Source: Candidatus Denitrolinea symbiosum (lineage in GTDB: Bacteria > Chloroflexota > Anaerolineae > Anaerolineales > Villigracilaceae). Taken from it: a DNA stretch of 64,000 bases. Position 1 is the stretch's first letter. Every line of letters begins with the position of its first letter. Position numbers and translations under genes: made by a program. Positions 41,468-50,635 of the stretch are shown here, piece after piece. Below the pieces are notes generated by a model that was not told the DNA's origin, ran no database searches, and saw nothing but the letters and a program-made list of their open reading frames with translations. The stretch covers positions 2,914,001 through 2,978,000 of the forward strand of contig BLAA01000001.1 in the NCBI GenBank assembly GCA_017312345.1. Direction: 5' to 3'.

Positions 41468-42073
41468 ATGAAATTTTCAACCCGTGAACTCGTCACCCTG
41501 GCTGTGTTCGGCGCTTTGTGGGGACTGGCGGAGATCAGCCTCGGATCAGCGCTGCACGCCATCAAACTTCCGCTGACCGGGCTCTCGCTCGCGGTGGCCG
41601 GCGTGATGATCGCGTCCATCGGCCGCCTGTTCGTGCCGCGCCGCGGCTCGACGCTCTTCATCGGCGCGATCGCCATGGTATTGAAGCTGTTCAGCCTCGG
41701 CAGCGCCCTCCTCGGGCCGATGCTCGGCATCCTCGTCGAAGCGCTCGTGGCGGAACTGATCCTCGACGCCTTCCCCCGCCCCTCGCGGCTGGCCTTTGTG
41801 GCGGCCTGCGCGGGCGCGGCGCTATGGGTCTTCGTCCATCCTTTTGTGACCGGTCTGCTGATCTGGGGACAGGGCCTGCTGACGGTCTGGCTGGACATGC
41901 TGGACACGGGCGCCCGCCTGTTCGGAATCCCAACCCAGGCGGCGTGGGCGATCGCGCTGACGCTGATTGCCCTGCATCTGGTCGTGGGCGGAATCGGCGG
42001 CTGGCTGGCTTGGAACCTTGGTCTAACGCTGAAAACCCGGCTGGGCGGGGGCTTCCCCGAAAACGCCGGATAA
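41468..42073 (+). CDS. ECF transporter substrate-binding (S) component
   Basis: 201 residues, about six hydrophobic segments, with the small-residue-rich first helix AVFGALWGLAEISLGS that binds the T component (AxxxA-like). S components determine substrate; I recognise no riboflavin, thiamin, biotin, folate or cobalt motif. SD GAGGA precedes ATG 41468. The riboswitch candidate upstream makes Mo or W cofactor, or a pterin precursor, the leading guess. Confidence 0.78.
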   Translation: MKFSTRELVTLAVFGALWGLAEISLGSALHAIKLPLTGLSLAVAGVMIASIGRLFVPRRGSTLFIGAIAMVLKLFSLGSALLGPMLGILVEALVAELILDAFPRPSRLAFVAACAGAALWVFVHPFVTGLLIWGQGLLTVWLDMLDTGARLFGIPTQAAWAIALTLIALHLVVGGIGGWLAWNLGLTLKTRLGGGFPENAG

Positions 42074-42097
42074 CCTTACCTTTTCAGGAGATTTACC

Positions 42098-42538
42098 ATG
42101 AAACGTTTTTTGCTTTTCACGCTCGTTCTCGCGCTGGCGCTGACGGCTTGCACCCCCAAAAACGCCGCCTCTACTGAGACGACGCTGAAGGTCTCGGATG
42201 GGACCATCTCAAAAACTTACACAGTAGAGGATCTCAAAGCCCTCGGCGCAACCCAGGCCGCGTTCAAAGACGTGACCTACGTCGGCGTGCCGCTGTCTGT
42301 TTTGCTCGAAGACGCGGGGCTCGATCCCACGAAATTGAGCGCCGTCAAAGCCGTGGCAGACGACGGCTTCACCGCCAACTACGATCCCGCCCTGTTTACG
42401 GCGGCGGATACCATCGTCGCCTACGCAACGATGGACGGCGCGATGTCTGCCGAGGATGGCGTCTTCCGCATGGTCCTGCCCAATCAGGGAGGGAAATTGA
42501 ACGCCCGCCATCTGACGGAGATCGTCGCCATCCCGTAG
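42098..42538 (+). CDS. Lipoprotein with a molybdopterin-binding-like fold
   Basis: 146 residues. Lipobox LALALTAC (Cys about 18) after a basic start. The mature part has YTVEDLKALGATQAAFKDVT, YVGVPLSVLLEDAGLDP, VAYATMDGAMSAEDGVFRMV and HLTEIVAIP, the core pattern of the sulfite-oxidase-type molybdopterin domain, but only about half its size and with no Cys ligand. In this operon it may capture a pterin or metal cofactor outside the cell for the S component. Confidence 0.65.
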   Translation: MKRFLLFTLVLALALTACTPKNAASTETTLKVSDGTISKTYTVEDLKALGATQAAFKDVTYVGVPLSVLLEDAGLDPTKLSAVKAVADDGFTANYDPALFTAADTIVAYATMDGAMSAEDGVFRMVLPNQGGKLNARHLTEIVAIP

Positions 42539-42561
42539 CGTTCCTGCCCGTCAAACGCGTC

Positions 42562-42590
42562 CGCTCCGCCAGCCCAACTCTGGCGGAGCG
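42562..42590. repeat. Inverted repeat between lipoprotein and EcfT genes
   Basis: Perfect 11-bp arms CGCTCCGCCAG and CTGGCGGAGCG with a 7-nt loop. No T-run, so it may stabilise or process mRNA rather than terminate. Confidence 0.6.
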
Positions 42591-42626
42591 AGCCTTCCGC
42601 CCTGACGTCGGAACGAGAAAGAAGCC

Positions 42627-43370
42627 ATGTTAAAGCCAGCTCAACCCGCCCTTTCAACGCTTGCAGCCGCCAAACCGCTGCTGGGCAGCCGCGGCAGGCT
42701 GTTCATCTTCGTGTGGGCCTTGCTGATGGCGCTGCTCCCCCCGCTGGAAAAAAGCCTCCTCCCGGCGATCATCGCGCTGATCGTCCTGGGTGCGCTCTAT
42801 CCTTTCGCGCTGCGCCGCCTGAGCCGCCCGCGCTGGCTGGCTCTCCTGGCAATCTTGTTCCTGGTGAATCTGTTTTTCGGCGCGCCCGGAGCAGAAAAAG
42901 ACCTGTTGATCCTGGGGCTGCCGCTGTCTTCCCTCTCCCTCCTGAGCGGGGCGCAGATGACGCTGCGCGCCGTCGTCATCCTGCTCGACGCCGACGGGCT
43001 CTCCGCCTCGGTGGACGTCGCCGAGGTGGCTGGCCTGCTCGAGCGCGGCGGCTTGCGGGGTTTGGGCTTTTCTATCGGCGTGGCCGCCAACCTGCTGCCC
43101 GAACTGCGCCAGTCGGGAGTCAACGCCTGGCATAGCCTGCGCATGCGCGGCGGACTGCGCGCCAACTGGCGGCGCGGACTTCAACTGCTGGCGCTGACCA
43201 TCCTGACAAACGCGCTGCGCCACAGCGAGGAGATCGTCCTGGCGGCAGAGGCGCGCGCCTTCCGCCCCGAACTGAGCCGCCGCAGCGCGCTGCGCGCCGG
43301 TTCGCTGGATGGGTGGATCGGCGCCGCCTGCCTCCTCTCGCTGGCTGCGCTGTTCGCGACCGTATGGTAG
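42627..43370 (+). CDS. ecfT: ECF transporter T component (EcfT)
   Basis: 247 residues: four to five hydrophobic helices and a cytoplasmic coupling region with two Ala-Arg-type motifs (WHSLRMRGGL and AAEARAFRPE), which dock on the ATPase pair. It completes the module with the double ATPase and the S component. An open frame of 57 codons continues in phase after its TAG stop. Confidence 0.85.
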   Translation: MLKPAQPALSTLAAAKPLLGSRGRLFIFVWALLMALLPPLEKSLLPAIIALIVLGALYPFALRRLSRPRWLALLAILFLVNLFFGAPGAEKDLLILGLPLSSLSLLSGAQMTLRAVVILLDADGLSASVDVAEVAGLLERGGLRGLGFSIGVAANLLPELRQSGVNAWHSLRMRGGLRANWRRGLQLLALTILTNALRHSEEIVLAAEARAFRPELSRRSALRAGSLDGWIGAACLLSLAALFATVW

Positions 43371-43541
43371 CGGATCGTCCCCGCTTCGCCTGAACCTGCG
43401 CAGCCGACCGCCGTCCCGCCGACACAGCCTCCGGTTGCGGCTTCTCCCGATCCGAACGTCGGCTTGAACAAAGGCGGCGGCGTGGTGGACCGCACACAGA
43501 AGATCGAGCAACTTGTGATCTATCGGATCAACTGCCCGTAA
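43371..43541 (+). pseudogene. In-frame open tail after the EcfT amber stop
   Basis: 57 codons in the same frame as ecfT, from the TAG to TAA 43541, encoding a Pro/Ala/Thr-rich stretch then GLNKGGGVVDRTQKIEQLVIY. The composition looks like coding sequence of a linker plus a short domain. It may be a decayed separate gene or a lost C-terminal extension; no start codon of its own fits. Confidence 0.35.
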
Positions 43542-43547
43542 CGATAA

Positions 43548-43577
43548 CGTCCCGCAGGCTTCAAAACCTGCGGGACG
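43548..43577 (+). terminator. Terminator of the ECF operon
   Basis: 11-bp perfect stem CGTCCCGCAGG / CCTGCGGGACG with an 8-nt loop, then CTTCTTTCTC. A second inverted pair (CCCTTCTCCC-GTA-GGGGGAAGGG, about 43640-43662) faces the convergent yjbQ gene. Confidence 0.75.
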
Positions 43578-43672
43578 CTTCTTTCTCAGGGACGGTTGAT
43601 TCGGCTTGGATGCTTTTGTTCGCTCGTGTTTCCCTCATCCCCAACCCTTCTCCCGTAGGGGGAAGGGAGCCG

Positions 43673-44092
43673 TTATTCCCCAATAATTTTTACGAGGACG
43701 CGCTTTCTTCGCCTGCCGTCGAACTCGCCGTAGAAGATCTGTTCCCACGGACCGAAGTCCAGTTTGCCGTCGGTGATTGCGACGACGACTTCGCGTCCCA
43801 TGATTTGGCGTTTGAGGTGCGAGTCGGCGTTGTCTTCACCTGTGTCGTTGTGGCGGTATTGGCTGACTGGTTCGTGCGGGGCAAGTTTTTCCAGCCATTT
43901 CTCGTAATCGTGATGCAGACCCGATTCGTCGTCGTTGATGAAGACAGAGGCGGAGATGTGCATGGCGTTCACTAAAACGAAGCCTTCCTTGATTCCGCTT
44001 TCGCGGACGGCGACTTCCACGTCGGGGGTGATGTTAACGAAGCCGCGTCGGGTGGGGAGGTTGAACCAGAGTTCTTTGCGATACGATTTCAT
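43673..44092 (-). CDS. yjbQ: YjbQ family (UPF0047) protein
   Basis: 139 residues, the normal size. Family motifs [27 protein letters not shown], the His-rich [19 protein letters not shown] and [15 protein letters not shown] are present. YjbQ proteins have a weak thiamine phosphate synthase activity in some bacteria; the true role is unsettled. Single gene, 66 nt downstream of the response regulator gene. Confidence 0.9.
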   Translation of the reverse strand: MKSYRKELWFNLPTRRGFVNITPDVEVAVRESGIKEGFVLVNAMHISASVFINDDESGLHHDYEKWLEKLAPHEPVSQYRHNDTGEDNADSHLKRQIMGREVVVAITDGKLDFGPWEQIFYGEFDGRRRKRVLVKIIGE

Positions 44093-44158
44093 GTCTATCC
44101 TGTTTGGAAGTTTTACTGCATCGATTCTACTTTGTTCTTGAATATTAGCAGGGGATAT

Positions 44159-44809
44159 TCACTCGCGCCGCACAATGCCTTTCTGCCAGGCGTAGACCGC
44201 CGCTTGCGTGCGGTCGTCGAGGTGCAATTTTTTGAGCAGGTTGCCGATGTGCGTTTTGACCGTGCTTTCGCCGATGACCAGCGCTTCGGCGATCTCGGCG
44301 TTGGACCTCCCCGCCGCAACCAACTGCAAAACCTCGTACTCGCGCTCGGAGAGTTCGGTGAAGGGATTGATCTCTTCCTTGCGCAGTCCTTGTAACTCTT
44401 TCATGATGCGTGAGGCGACACGCGAATCAAGCGTCGCCTCGCCCTGTGCCGCCTTGCGGATGGCTTCCGCCAGTTCTTCGGGTTCTACATCTTTGAGCAG
44501 GTACGAAATCGCGCCCGCGCGCACAGCAGGGAAGATAAATTCGTCCTGATGATGAGAGGTGACTACAATTACTTGCGTCTCTGAGCGCAGTTTGCGGATC
44601 TGACGCGTCGCTTCGATGCCGTCCAGTTCGCCGGGCATTTCCAAATCCATTAGCACGACATTGGGTTGATGCCGCTCGACCGCCGTCACAGCCGCCGCGC
44701 CCGAATCGGCTTCGGCGACAACTTCGATGTCGCTCAACGTTTGCAGATAGGCGCGCACGCCCTGCCGCACGATCTTATGGTCATCCACAAGCAGAACTTG
44801 AATAGGCAT
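44159..44809 (-). CDS. NarL/LiaR-type response regulator
   Basis: 216 residues. Receiver: LLVDDHKIVRQGV, phospho-Asp in VVLMDLEMPG, VVTSHH, YLLKDV. LuxR HTH: LSEREYEVLQLVAAGRSNAE, IAEALVIGESTVKTHIGNL. ATG 44809 has GAGGA 8 nt upstream. It is separated from its kinase (45607) by the TraX-like gene. Confidence 0.92.
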   Translation of the reverse strand: MPIQVLLVDDHKIVRQGVRAYLQTLSDIEVVAEADSGAAAVTAVERHQPNVVLMDLEMPGELDGIEATRQIRKLRSETQVIVVTSHHQDEFIFPAVRAGAISYLLKDVEPEELAEAIRKAAQGEATLDSRVASRIMKELQGLRKEEINPFTELSEREYEVLQLVAAGRSNAEIAEALVIGESTVKTHIGNLLKKLHLDDRTQAAVYAWQKGIVRRE

Positions 44810-44839
44810 GGGGTGATTCCTCAAACATTTTTCTTGATG

Positions 44840-45571
44840 TTAATTTAATCCAATAGCATATTTAACAATGTACAAAATCCAAATATGCAGCGGATAAAAA
44901 ACATAGAATAGATATTTTAAACTATACCGTCCGCGTTCTCCATTGTAAAGTATGATGAAAGGCAGGGCGGCGATCATCATCCATTGATATTCGAATTCCC
45001 AAAAATATTGAAGGTTGTTCAACCCCCACAGCAGGAAGATAATGCTCAAACCTGCATAGGCGAAATACAGGGTGGGTTTCTTGTGGTAGAAGAAATAGAA
45101 CACAACAAATATCGTTAGCCCGTAATAACTTGATTCGATAAGTAGGCTTACAAACGCCAAAAATATTGCCAAAGAAAGACCGAGCCATTTTTTGCTTCCA
45201 GTTTGGGCGCGCGCCCACTCAAACGCGGCGATCATGCTTACGCCGACCGCGATGGATAAAAATATATTTTGTCCGATTGGGAAGAAGGGGTCAGGCTGGT
45301 AAACGGCTTGCACGATGCGGCTGATGACGAAATTGCCGACCTGCATGATGACCGCCCATGTAAACAGGCGGGTGATATAGCGGCGGCGGTTACTGGTTTT
45401 GAAGTAACTTTCCACTGCGAGGAAGAAGAAAAGAGGAGCAACAATACGTCCCGTATAGGTTAGGTAAAGCGGAACGCGTTCGGGTAGCAATGAGCCTAAA
45501 TAAGTTCCGAAGTGTTCTCCGAACATTAAGACAAGGGCAATTACTTTCAATTGAAAGGCATTTAATTTCAT
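44840..45571 (-). CDS. TraX-family membrane protein
   Basis: 243 residues with about eight transmembrane helices. The family start LKVIALVLMFGEHFGTYL, GRIVAPLFFFLAVESYFKTSN and the end FYVFYPLHIWILYIVKY are kept. TraX acetylates F-pilin in E. coli, and the family probably transfers acyl groups at the membrane. Here it sits between kinase and regulator genes with AT-rich leaders, so it may be part of the envelope-stress regulon. Confidence 0.82.
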   Translation of the reverse strand: MKLNAFQLKVIALVLMFGEHFGTYLGSLLPERVPLYLTYTGRIVAPLFFFLAVESYFKTSNRRRYITRLFTWAVIMQVGNFVISRIVQAVYQPDPFFPIGQNIFLSIAVGVSMIAAFEWARAQTGSKKWLGLSLAIFLAFVSLLIESSYYGLTIFVVFYFFYHKKPTLYFAYAGLSIIFLLWGLNNLQYFWEFEYQWMMIAALPFIILYNGERGRYSLKYLFYVFYPLHIWILYIVKYAIGLN

Positions 45572-45606
45572 AATATTTTTTGAATCAATCTTTTGCGTTT
45601 TAGAAT

Positions 45607-47097
45607 TTAATTTTTGGCGTCCAAGTTGACGCGTGCTGTGAGCGTAGTCCCCAGTGTAGGAGTAGAAGTCACTTCCAGCGCGCCGCCGACTTCGCTCAGG
45701 CGGGCTTTCATGCTGGTCAGTCCGTAGGAAGCGGGCGAAACGGCATTGGGATCGAAGCCGCGCCCGTTGTCCGCCACGATTAGCGACGCTTTATCGGAAT
45801 CGATGCTTAGGCTGATGCCGACTGTCTCCGCTTCGGCGTGACGCGCAATGTTGGAGAGCGCTTCTTGCAAAACGCGATAGAGCGCCTGCTCGACCTCCAA
45901 CGGCAGAGAACGTTCGCCGCTGACTGAAACCGTAACGCTGATACCGCTGTTTTCCTGCCAGCGTTCGGCGTATTCGCGCAAGGCTTGCGCCAACCCTTTA
46001 TCTTGCAGGGCGGCGGGGCGCAATTCGTCAATGATCAGTTTGAGTTCCTGTTGCGTTTCGCGGTTGAGTTGCAGAGCGCTTTCAAGATGCTCCGCCGCGG
46101 CAGAAGGGTCGGACGTAAGCAGGTTTTTGGCGGCGCTCAACTGCATACGCGCGGCGTAGGTCTGCTGTTTGACCGTATCGTGCAAATCGCGTGCCAGGCG
46201 ATTGCGCTCCTCCACGCGGACGAGCGCGTCTTGCGTGTGCAGCAGGGATTGCAATTGTTCCGCCATGTGATTCAGGTTGCGGGTCAATGAGCCGATTTCA
46301 TCCCCTGAGGTGTCGCGCGGCGCGGCGGAGAAGTCGCCTTTGCTCCAGGCTTGCGCGGCGTTGGAGAGATTGGTCAGACGTTTGCGTAGTCCGCGCGAGG
46401 CGAGCCAGCCGAAGACCATGCCCAAAGGCGGCGAAACGAACAGCAGCATAAAGAGCAGCAACAGGAAAAACGAACTGTAGAGCGCGAGATTTTCAGGCGC
46501 CGCAAAGGTCGGCGGGTAGAGCGAGTAAATGACGATGGCGCTCACCGGGTCGTCGTCACTTTTGCGCAGGGGGAACGCCACCAAACGCGAGCCGTCGGGC
46601 GCGAGCACGCTTTGAGCGGAGTAGTTCTTATCGCCAACCTGCGCCGCCTCGAGGATAAATTCCATATTGAAATCGAACATGGAGCGCGGCTTGAAAGGTT
46701 GATTGAGCAGGCTGGCATCCACCGCTGGAGCGGCGGCGAGCAGGTTCAACTGCGGGTCCAGCACATAAATGGGGTGCGTTTGAATCGCCAGCGTGTTGGC
46801 ATAGGGAAGCGTCTCGCGCGAGGGAGGGAATTGAAAGTCGGCGCTTGTAAAGCCGTCGCGCTGCACGCGCTCCAGCCAAAGTTGCAGGGCTTGCGGGTCG
46901 TCCAACAAATAGGGAATATTGTCCTGAAAACCCGTTTTAGACCAGTAAAAACTACCCATCACGCGGCTGTTGCTCGACCCATCCAAATAGAAGATGACGG
47001 CAATCGCCAGCGCCGCCAGCGCGATGACCGCTCCCGCAGTGGCAAAGGCATACGAAATGGAGAGTTTCCATTGTAAACGACGGAAAAAATTAAACAT
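45607..47097 (-). CDS. Sensor histidine kinase, LiaS/NarX type
   Basis: 496 residues: TM1 (about 15-37), extracytoplasmic sensor (40-195), TM2 (about 205-230), HAMP (LTNLSNAAQAWSKGDF...DEIGSL), HisKA_3 with phospho-His in LARDLHDTVKQQ, and HATPase_c (EALSNIARHA, VADNGRGF, YGLTSMKARL). Partner of the regulator at 44159. It begins 11 nt after the ABC permease gene. Confidence 0.92.
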   Translation of the reverse strand: MFNFFRRLQWKLSISYAFATAGAVIALAALAIAVIFYLDGSSNSRVMGSFYWSKTGFQDNIPYLLDDPQALQLWLERVQRDGFTSADFQFPPSRETLPYANTLAIQTHPIYVLDPQLNLLAAAPAVDASLLNQPFKPRSMFDFNMEFILEAAQVGDKNYSAQSVLAPDGSRLVAFPLRKSDDDPVSAIVIYSLYPPTFAAPENLALYSSFFLLLLFMLLFVSPPLGMVFGWLASRGLRKRLTNLSNAAQAWSKGDFSAAPRDTSGDEIGSLTRNLNHMAEQLQSLLHTQDALVRVEERNRLARDLHDTVKQQTYAARMQLSAAKNLLTSDPSAAAEHLESALQLNRETQQELKLIIDELRPAALQDKGLAQALREYAERWQENSGISVTVSVSGERSLPLEVEQALYRVLQEALSNIARHAEAETVGISLSIDSDKASLIVADNGRGFDPNAVSPASYGLTSMKARLSEVGGALEVTSTPTLGTTLTARVNLDAKN

Positions 47098-47108
47098 GAT
47101 GCGATTCC

Positions 47109-47921
47109 TTATCCGCCGATATCTTGGCGGCGATAGAGCCAGACGGCGAGCGAGAGAAAGATTGCGGCATAAACGCCAGCGACGACAAAAGCAGAGGTAG
47201 GGGAAAAAACATGAGGCGGAGGTTCAACAACCCGATTCCCGATGGAATTCAAAAGATAGGTCGCGCTGAATCCCAGATTGCGCAACGCCCACCTGGTCCA
47301 ACTGGCGCCGTATCCGATAGAGCCGAAGACGATCTCTATAAATTGAGTATAACCCAAGCCGATGACGACGCTGGCAAAAGCGGAGCGCGTGAGGACGGCG
47401 ATCAGCGCGGTCAATGCAATGTAGGGCGTCAGGACGAGCGTCATGTAGCCGACAGCGGCGAGCGTTGCCTCCCAGTTGACGTTGAGAAATTCAGCAAGGG
47501 CAAAATGGAAGACCTGTGTCTTGTAATGCCAGCCAGTGATTCCAGCCGTAACGACCGCCAGCGCCTGAACCAACGCGGTGGCTCCCGTCAGCAGGATGAA
47601 CTTGGTCAGCAGGCTGTTCGAGCGCGAAGCGCGCATCAGCCAGTGACGATTGGTGCGTTGAGAATAATCGTTGCCGAAGACCAGCGCCGCCATGATGACG
47701 ACGAAAGGCATCAGGAACGGATACAGCCCGTCCAGCCCGTTGGCGAGGTCGAACGCCAGCCCGGGCATTTTTTCCGTGCCGTCCAGCAATTTGACGCTCG
47801 TCAGGCGGTAATAATTTTCCACGGCAGCCCAAACGTAATACAGGCTTGCGGCAATCGTCAGCCACAACACCGTGCGACGCGTCAGCCGCGTCCATTCGAT
47901 GGAAAGAAGTCTGAAAAACAT
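47109..47921 (-). CDS. ABC transporter permease, ABC-2 type
   Basis: 270 residues, six hydrophobic segments, ending LAVWLYRRQDIGG. It starts MFFRLLSIEWTRLTRRTVLW, like the reconstructed start of the IS-disrupted permease (MALRLLSIEIRKTVKHPALW), so the two are paralogues that probably formed a heterodimer with the ATPase at 47931. Confidence 0.88.
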   Translation of the reverse strand: MFFRLLSIEWTRLTRRTVLWLTIAASLYYVWAAVENYYRLTSVKLLDGTEKMPGLAFDLANGLDGLYPFLMPFVVIMAALVFGNDYSQRTNRHWLMRASRSNSLLTKFILLTGATALVQALAVVTAGITGWHYKTQVFHFALAEFLNVNWEATLAAVGYMTLVLTPYIALTALIAVLTRSAFASVVIGLGYTQFIEIVFGSIGYGASWTRWALRNLGFSATYLLNSIGNRVVEPPPHVFSPTSAFVVAGVYAAIFLSLAVWLYRRQDIGG

Positions 47922-47930
47922 AGCAGTCCT

Positions 47931-48830
47931 TTACTTGGCGGAAGTGACGTCCATGAACAACGCTTCGAGGTCGTTCTTTTGAACGGCAACTTCTGTGGGG
48001 ATGATGTGATTTTGTAACAGGTGATTCATGACGGTTTGACTGTCCGCGCCGCTGATCGTGAGCGAACTGCCGTTGGTTTGTACACTGACATTTGCCAACG
48101 CTTCTAACGCTCGGACGGCTGATTCAACATCGCTGACGGTTACTCTCACCCCGGGCTTTTGCCCGTTGAGCAACTCATCCACGCGCCCCTGCGCCACGAT
48201 GCGCCCGTGATTGATGATGGCGATGCGGTCGCAAATTTGCTGAACTTCGTTGAGCAAATGGCTGGAGAGCAGCACCGACGTACCGTTCTCTGCCAGCGAG
48301 CGCAGCAATTGACGGATCTCGCGCATCCCAGCGGGATCGAGTCCGCTGGTGGGTTCGTCCAAAATCACGAAGCGCGGACGGTGCACCAGCGCCATCGCCA
48401 GCCCGACGCGCTGTTTCATGCCCGTCGAGAAGCGGCTGACTCTCTTGCGCCCTACCTTGCCCAAGCCGACCATCTCAAGGACTTCGGCGATGCGTTTTCC
48501 ATTCACGCCGGGCGTCAGGCGCGAGACCAGCTCGACGTTCTTGCGGGCGGAAAGATACGGCACGAAGGCTGGCGCGCCTAGCAGTGCGCCGACATTTTTG
48601 AGCGCGGCGGTGCGATCGGGCGTCACGCGCTGACCGAGCACACGCGCTTCGCCGCTGGTGGGATGCACCAGCCCCAACGTCATACCAAGCGTGGTGGTCT
48701 TCCCTGCGCCGTTCGGACCGAGAAAACCGAATACTTCTCCTTCATAGGCGGTGATGTTGACCGCATCCACCGCTTTGGCGGCGCCGAAGGTTTTGGTCAG
48801 GTTTTTGGTTTCAAGCACAATGTTGGACAT
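47931..48830 (-). CDS. ABC transporter ATPase (drug/peptide export type)
   Basis: 299 residues. Walker A GPNGAGKTTT, signature FSTGMKQR, Walker B FVILDEPTSGLDP, H-loop SSHLL. CcmA/BcrA-type with a C-terminal regulatory segment. I chose ATG 48830 rather than the longer frame to 48908. It lies between the two permease genes and should power export of an antimicrobial compound or lipid. Confidence 0.92.
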   Translation of the reverse strand: MSNIVLETKNLTKTFGAAKAVDAVNITAYEGEVFGFLGPNGAGKTTTLGMTLGLVHPTSGEARVLGQRVTPDRTAALKNVGALLGAPAFVPYLSARKNVELVSRLTPGVNGKRIAEVLEMVGLGKVGRKRVSRFSTGMKQRVGLAMALVHRPRFVILDEPTSGLDPAGMREIRQLLRSLAENGTSVLLSSHLLNEVQQICDRIAIINHGRIVAQGRVDELLNGQKPGVRVTVSDVESAVRALEALANVSVQTNGSSLTISGADSQTVMNHLLQNHIIPTEVAVQKNDLEALFMDVTSAK

Positions 48831-49616
48831 AAATTTTCTCCGTGTTAGCCGCCCAAATCCTGGCGGGTAAAAATGACGAGTGAAATAAGGGTGATGAGAA
48901 CAAACCACACGCCGATAAAAACGACGGCTTGGGTTTGCGGGATGGCGAACGCTTCCAACGGCGCGCTTCGGTCGAGAGCGAGGTTTGCGGTTTGCAGCGT
49001 TCCCGTCAGCACGGCGGGCAGATATTTCATCAGCGCGGGGTAATAGTGCGGCAAGGCGCTGAGCAATAATCTTTCAATCACGGTGGCGTACACGATTGTC
49101 CCGCCCGCGGCGAAGAAGGGTGAGCGGCTGGCGATGGCGAATAGCGTGGTCAGCGCCAGATAAGGCAACGCGCTCCAAAAGACGCGCAAAACAGCAATCG
49201 GCAAAGCGGAGGCGTTCAAATTCGCCGAATCAACCGCTCCGAAAAACAGCAGGCGCGAGAGCGCCGCCAGCCCCAGCAGGGAAGCGAAAGCGAAGATGAT
49301 AATCAGCAGGCTAAACAGCAGAATGGCGAATATGCGCACGCCCAGCAGAAGCGGGCGCGATACGCCGTGCACCAGCCACAGTTGAATGGAACGGTCGGGG
49401 TAATCGAAGGCGACAATCACCGCAGCAGTGACGGCGTAGGCGAAGATGCCCAGCCACAACTGAAACATGCTCATTCCTTGCAGCAGGTCGCTCTCCAGTC
49501 CGCCCGAAGCGGGTTCGAATCCGCTGGCGATTTGAGCGTGCGAGGCGAACAGGATAAGCCCCTGAAAGACAGCCAAACACGCCAGCCCAATCCACAGCGC
49601 GGGATGTTTCACCGTC

Positions 49617-50589
49617 GGCTCATGTTCAGAACAAGTGATTCGGTAGAATAGGGGCATGGACTTTCCAATTGTTGAACTCATGGATCGAGATGCATGTACG
49701 GTCTGGCTAACCGAGCATTTTCATCCCGATGGATTGAAATGCCCACATTGTAAAGCTGGTCTTGAGCAGGCGACTCGATTTCGTAAGACCAAACAAAGCG
49801 GTCTGATTGTATATCGGTGCAAAGCCTGTCGTGGCATCTACAATCTCTACAGCGGAACTGCGTTTGAAGGAAGACACTTCACTCCTGAGCAAACTATCCT
49901 TTTCATTCGCGAGGTGGTGCAGGGGAAGCCAACGGCGAAGTTGTCGCGAGAATTGAGCATCAGTCGCACAACCGGGCTGACCGTGAGGCATCTGCTTCAG
50001 GCGAATGCCAAGAAGGAACAAGCGACCAAACCCTTGAGCGATCTGGAAGTCGAAACCGACGAAATGTTCCAGAACGCGGGGGAAAAAAGGAGAGTGGCAC
50101 GGCGATCCGCAGGATCCGCCTCGCAAACGAGCCAATAAACGGCGCGGGCGAGGGACGTATGCGAATGATCGTCCGCCGGTCTGCGCAGTGATTGGGCGCG
50201 AAACGCGCCAAGTGCGGATCCAAGTGATGCCAGATACAAAAGGCGATAGCTTGTGTCCATTTGTCGAGAACTTTACCAGACCAGAAGCGACGCTCTACAC
50301 AGATGAATACGACAGTTACAATCGCTTACAACGCGTGCGTCACACCGTCTGTCATGGAAAGAATGAATATGCACGTGATGACGATGGAGATGGCGTTCGG
50401 GAAGTCCACGTCAACTCCAACGAAGGCGGCTGGACAGGGTTGCGTAATTTCTTGCGACCCTATCGCGGTGTTCATAAAGCATACTTGTCAGGCTATGCCG
50501 CCATCCACGAATTGGCTGTGAACCATAAACGCATCTCGCCGAGTCTCGTCGCTAAACTGGTCCGTAATCACTTGTTCTGAACATGAGCC
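49617..50589 (+). mobile_element. IS1595-family insertion sequence, copy 3
   Basis: 973 bp, same ends and sequence as copies 1 and 2. Direct repeats TTCACCGTC on both sides are a 9-bp target duplication, which proves simple transposition into the permease gene and defines the element ends as GGCTC...GAGCC. Confidence 0.97.
49656..50580 (+). CDS. IS1595-family transposase, frameshifted (copy 3)
   Basis: As copy 1: zinc ribbon and first Asp at 49656-50138, second Asp and Glu at 50188-50580, joined by a +1 shift at the A6 run. This copy moved recently, since its duplication is perfect, although the gene is already split. Confidence 0.85.
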
Positions 50590-50635
50590 TTCACCGTCTT
50601 GCGGATTTCGATAGACAGCAATCGTAAAGCCATGC

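Larger units (their letters stand above)
48845..50633 (-). pseudogene. ABC-2 permease interrupted by IS1595 copy 3
   Basis: The original start is ATG 50633 beyond the IS (MALRLLSIEIRKTVK), and the rest runs from 49616 to TAA 48845. Removing the IS and one copy of the 9-bp duplication GACGGTGAA gives an uninterrupted 268-codon frame, close to its 270-residue paralogue. The insertion falls after codon 14, so no functional protein is expected unless a start inside the IS end drives the remainder. The transporter may be inactive or work with one permease. Confidence 0.9.

Noticed and set aside
49512..49522. GGTTCGAATCC, a tRNA T-loop-like string
   Set aside because: It lies inside the permease frame (GFEPASGG on the minus strand); no acceptor, D or anticodon stems can be formed around it.
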